64,000 nucleotides of DNA from Sphingobacterium spiritivorum (GTDB lineage Bacteria; Bacteroidota; Bacteroidia; Sphingobacteriales; Sphingobacteriaceae), in NCBI RefSeq assembly GCF_016725325.1, contig NZ_CP068083.1, positions 4,526,001-4,590,000 on the forward strand, written 5' to 3'. The translations under genes were made by a program, and so were the position numbers. Below are positions 63,062-64,000 of this stretch, piece by piece. Each line of letters starts with the position of its first letter. Position 1 is the first letter of the stretch. A model generated the notes under the pieces. It was not told the origin of the DNA and searched no databases. It worked only from the letters and a program-made list of their open reading frames with translations.

Positions 63062-63949
63062 ATGCTATTAAACAAACGTATATCGGTGTGGGATTTTATT
63101 AAAATAATAAAATTTGACTTACTCTATATTGTCACCTTCTCCCTGCTGATCGGATGGGTTTCTCATGAGAAATATCTGGAATCTATTGTTATTCCTCTGC
63201 CTATTATTTCTACTATGGGAACGATTGTTTCTTTATTACTGGCCTTTCGGACAGCACAATCTTACGACAGATGGTGGGAAGCACGCATTGTATGGGGCGG
63301 TATAGTTAATGATTCCCGTACACTGATACGCCAGTTAATACAATTTCTGCCAGACAGCTCACAACAGGAAATTAATTCATTTGCCGAACGTCAGATCATC
63401 TGGAATTATGCCCTCAGTGAATCGCTCAGAAGAGTTCCGTTTTCACATAAAGTACAGCACTACCTGGATAAAAATAATATACATGATCACAATATTCCCA
63501 ATACCATACTCAGTGCGCATAGTTTACAGCTTAAACGGCTGGCAGAACAACAGCAGATCACAGAGTTTCGTCAGGTACAGATAGATGAAACATTAGTACG
63601 TCTCTGCGATTCAATGGGAAAATGTGAACGGATAAAAAACACAGTATTCCCGTCATCTTACAGTGTTTTGCTACATTTTATGATTTGTGTATTCATTGTT
63701 ATGCTTCCCTTTTGCTTAAGCGACAATCTGATGTATGCCAAAATTGCACTCACAATAGGTATACCCGTAATTTTTATTGCTATTGAGAAAACAGCCATTA
63801 TGATGCAGGATCCATTCGAAAATTCGCCTATGGATACACCGATGACAACCTTAAGCCAGACTATTGAAATGAATATTCTGCAACAGATAGGCGAGAAAAA
63901 TGTGTCTAAACCCGCTCCTCCTGCACCTGAAGAGTACTATATTATGTAA
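63062..63949 (+). CDS. bestrophin-like (UPF0187) ion channel
   Basis: 295 residues with about four membrane helices. The block LLAFRTAQSYDRWWEARIVWGGIVNDSR is the signature of bacterial bestrophins (RTNxxYxRWWEAR). The C-terminal EKTAIMMQDPFENSPMDTPM includes the conserved acidic DPF cluster. It forms a pentameric anion or cation channel in the inner membrane. No operon partner is seen: tRNA-Pro lies upstream and 51 bases remain to the window edge. Confidence 0.93.
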   Translation: MLLNKRISVWDFIKIIKFDLLYIVTFSLLIGWVSHEKYLESIVIPLPIISTMGTIVSLLLAFRTAQSYDRWWEARIVWGGIVNDSRTLIRQLIQFLPDSSQQEINSFAERQIIWNYALSESLRRVPFSHKVQHYLDKNNIHDHNIPNTILSAHSLQLKRLAEQQQITEFRQVQIDETLVRLCDSMGKCERIKNTVFPSSYSVLLHFMICVFIVMLPFCLSDNLMYAKIALTIGIPVIFIAIEKTAIMMQDPFENSPMDTPMTTLSQTIEMNILQQIGEKNVSKPAPPAPEEYYIM

Positions 63950-64000
63950 GCAATAAGAAATTGTCTTTCGCTGCTCTACTTAAAATGATCAGCGTATATG

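Overview
The window comes from a member of the Bacteroidota, most likely Sphingobacterium or a close Sphingobacteriaceae relative. The evidence is the moderate-to-low GC content, many promoters of the Bacteroidota type (TAnnTTTG at -7, in the best cases with TTG about 19-20 bases upstream), TonB receptors with a CarboxypepD-like N-terminus, S46 dipeptidyl-peptidase, HmuY lipoproteins, FGly sulfatases and GH109. It is ordinary chromosome: no phage, no insertion sequence, no CRISPR array and no rRNA. One tRNA-Pro(GGG) is present.

Layout. 1-5.4 kb is housekeeping: M16 peptidase (cut by the window edge), hemF, gpsA, an SRPBCC protein, a Rieske protein and ychF. 5.4-7.1 kb is an exported PNGase F-type glycosidase. 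7.1-8.5 kb has no protein gene. It holds two near-identical small-RNA units with promoter, conserved C-rich loop and terminator, a third hairpin RNA candidate, and about three tandem copies of a hairpin-rich repeat. 8.5-20 kb carries ribE, a ClC channel with oxyR, an S46 peptidase, a copper-type P-ATPase with four metal-binding modules, and the peroxide operon ohrR-ohr-DUF1304-nitroreductase with a clear OhrR operator. 20-28 kb carries a 36-codon small ORF with a terminator, AraC and DUF983 genes, glutamate dehydrogenase, fasciclin, exported MsrB, and a siderophore-type TonB receptor facing an AraC regulator.

28.8-38.1 kb is a compact glycan locus without a SusC/SusD pair: two sulfatases, a GH109-type oxidoreductase-fold glycosidase, a GH95-like enzyme with altered catalytic residues, and a GH3. 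38.3-45 kb is a TetR-controlled RND efflux system. Palindromic operators lie around tetR, and two of them lie inside the first codons of the adaptor gene.

45-60.7 kb is a heme-acquisition island. hmuT-hmuU-hmuV run leftwards, with the ATPase fused to a HmuS-like domain and followed by a Fur-like protein that has only the DNA-binding domain. Running rightwards are a TonB heme receptor, three HmuY-type lipoproteins interleaved with two Ig-like lipoproteins, a di-heme peroxidase, an S41 peptidase and a heme oxygenase. A shared motif (TTATTTA, nine bases, TAAATAA) lies at the key promoters here and also at the siderophore receptor at 27.6 kb, which suggests common iron control. The window ends with a self-regulated tetR-fabF pair, tRNA-Pro and a bestrophin-like channel.

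The most unusual items are the HmuV-HmuS fusion with its mini-Fur partner, the twin small RNAs with compensatory base changes, operators inside a coding region, the GLPGLI-like/PNGase F fusion, and the GH95-like enzyme with exchanged catalytic residues.
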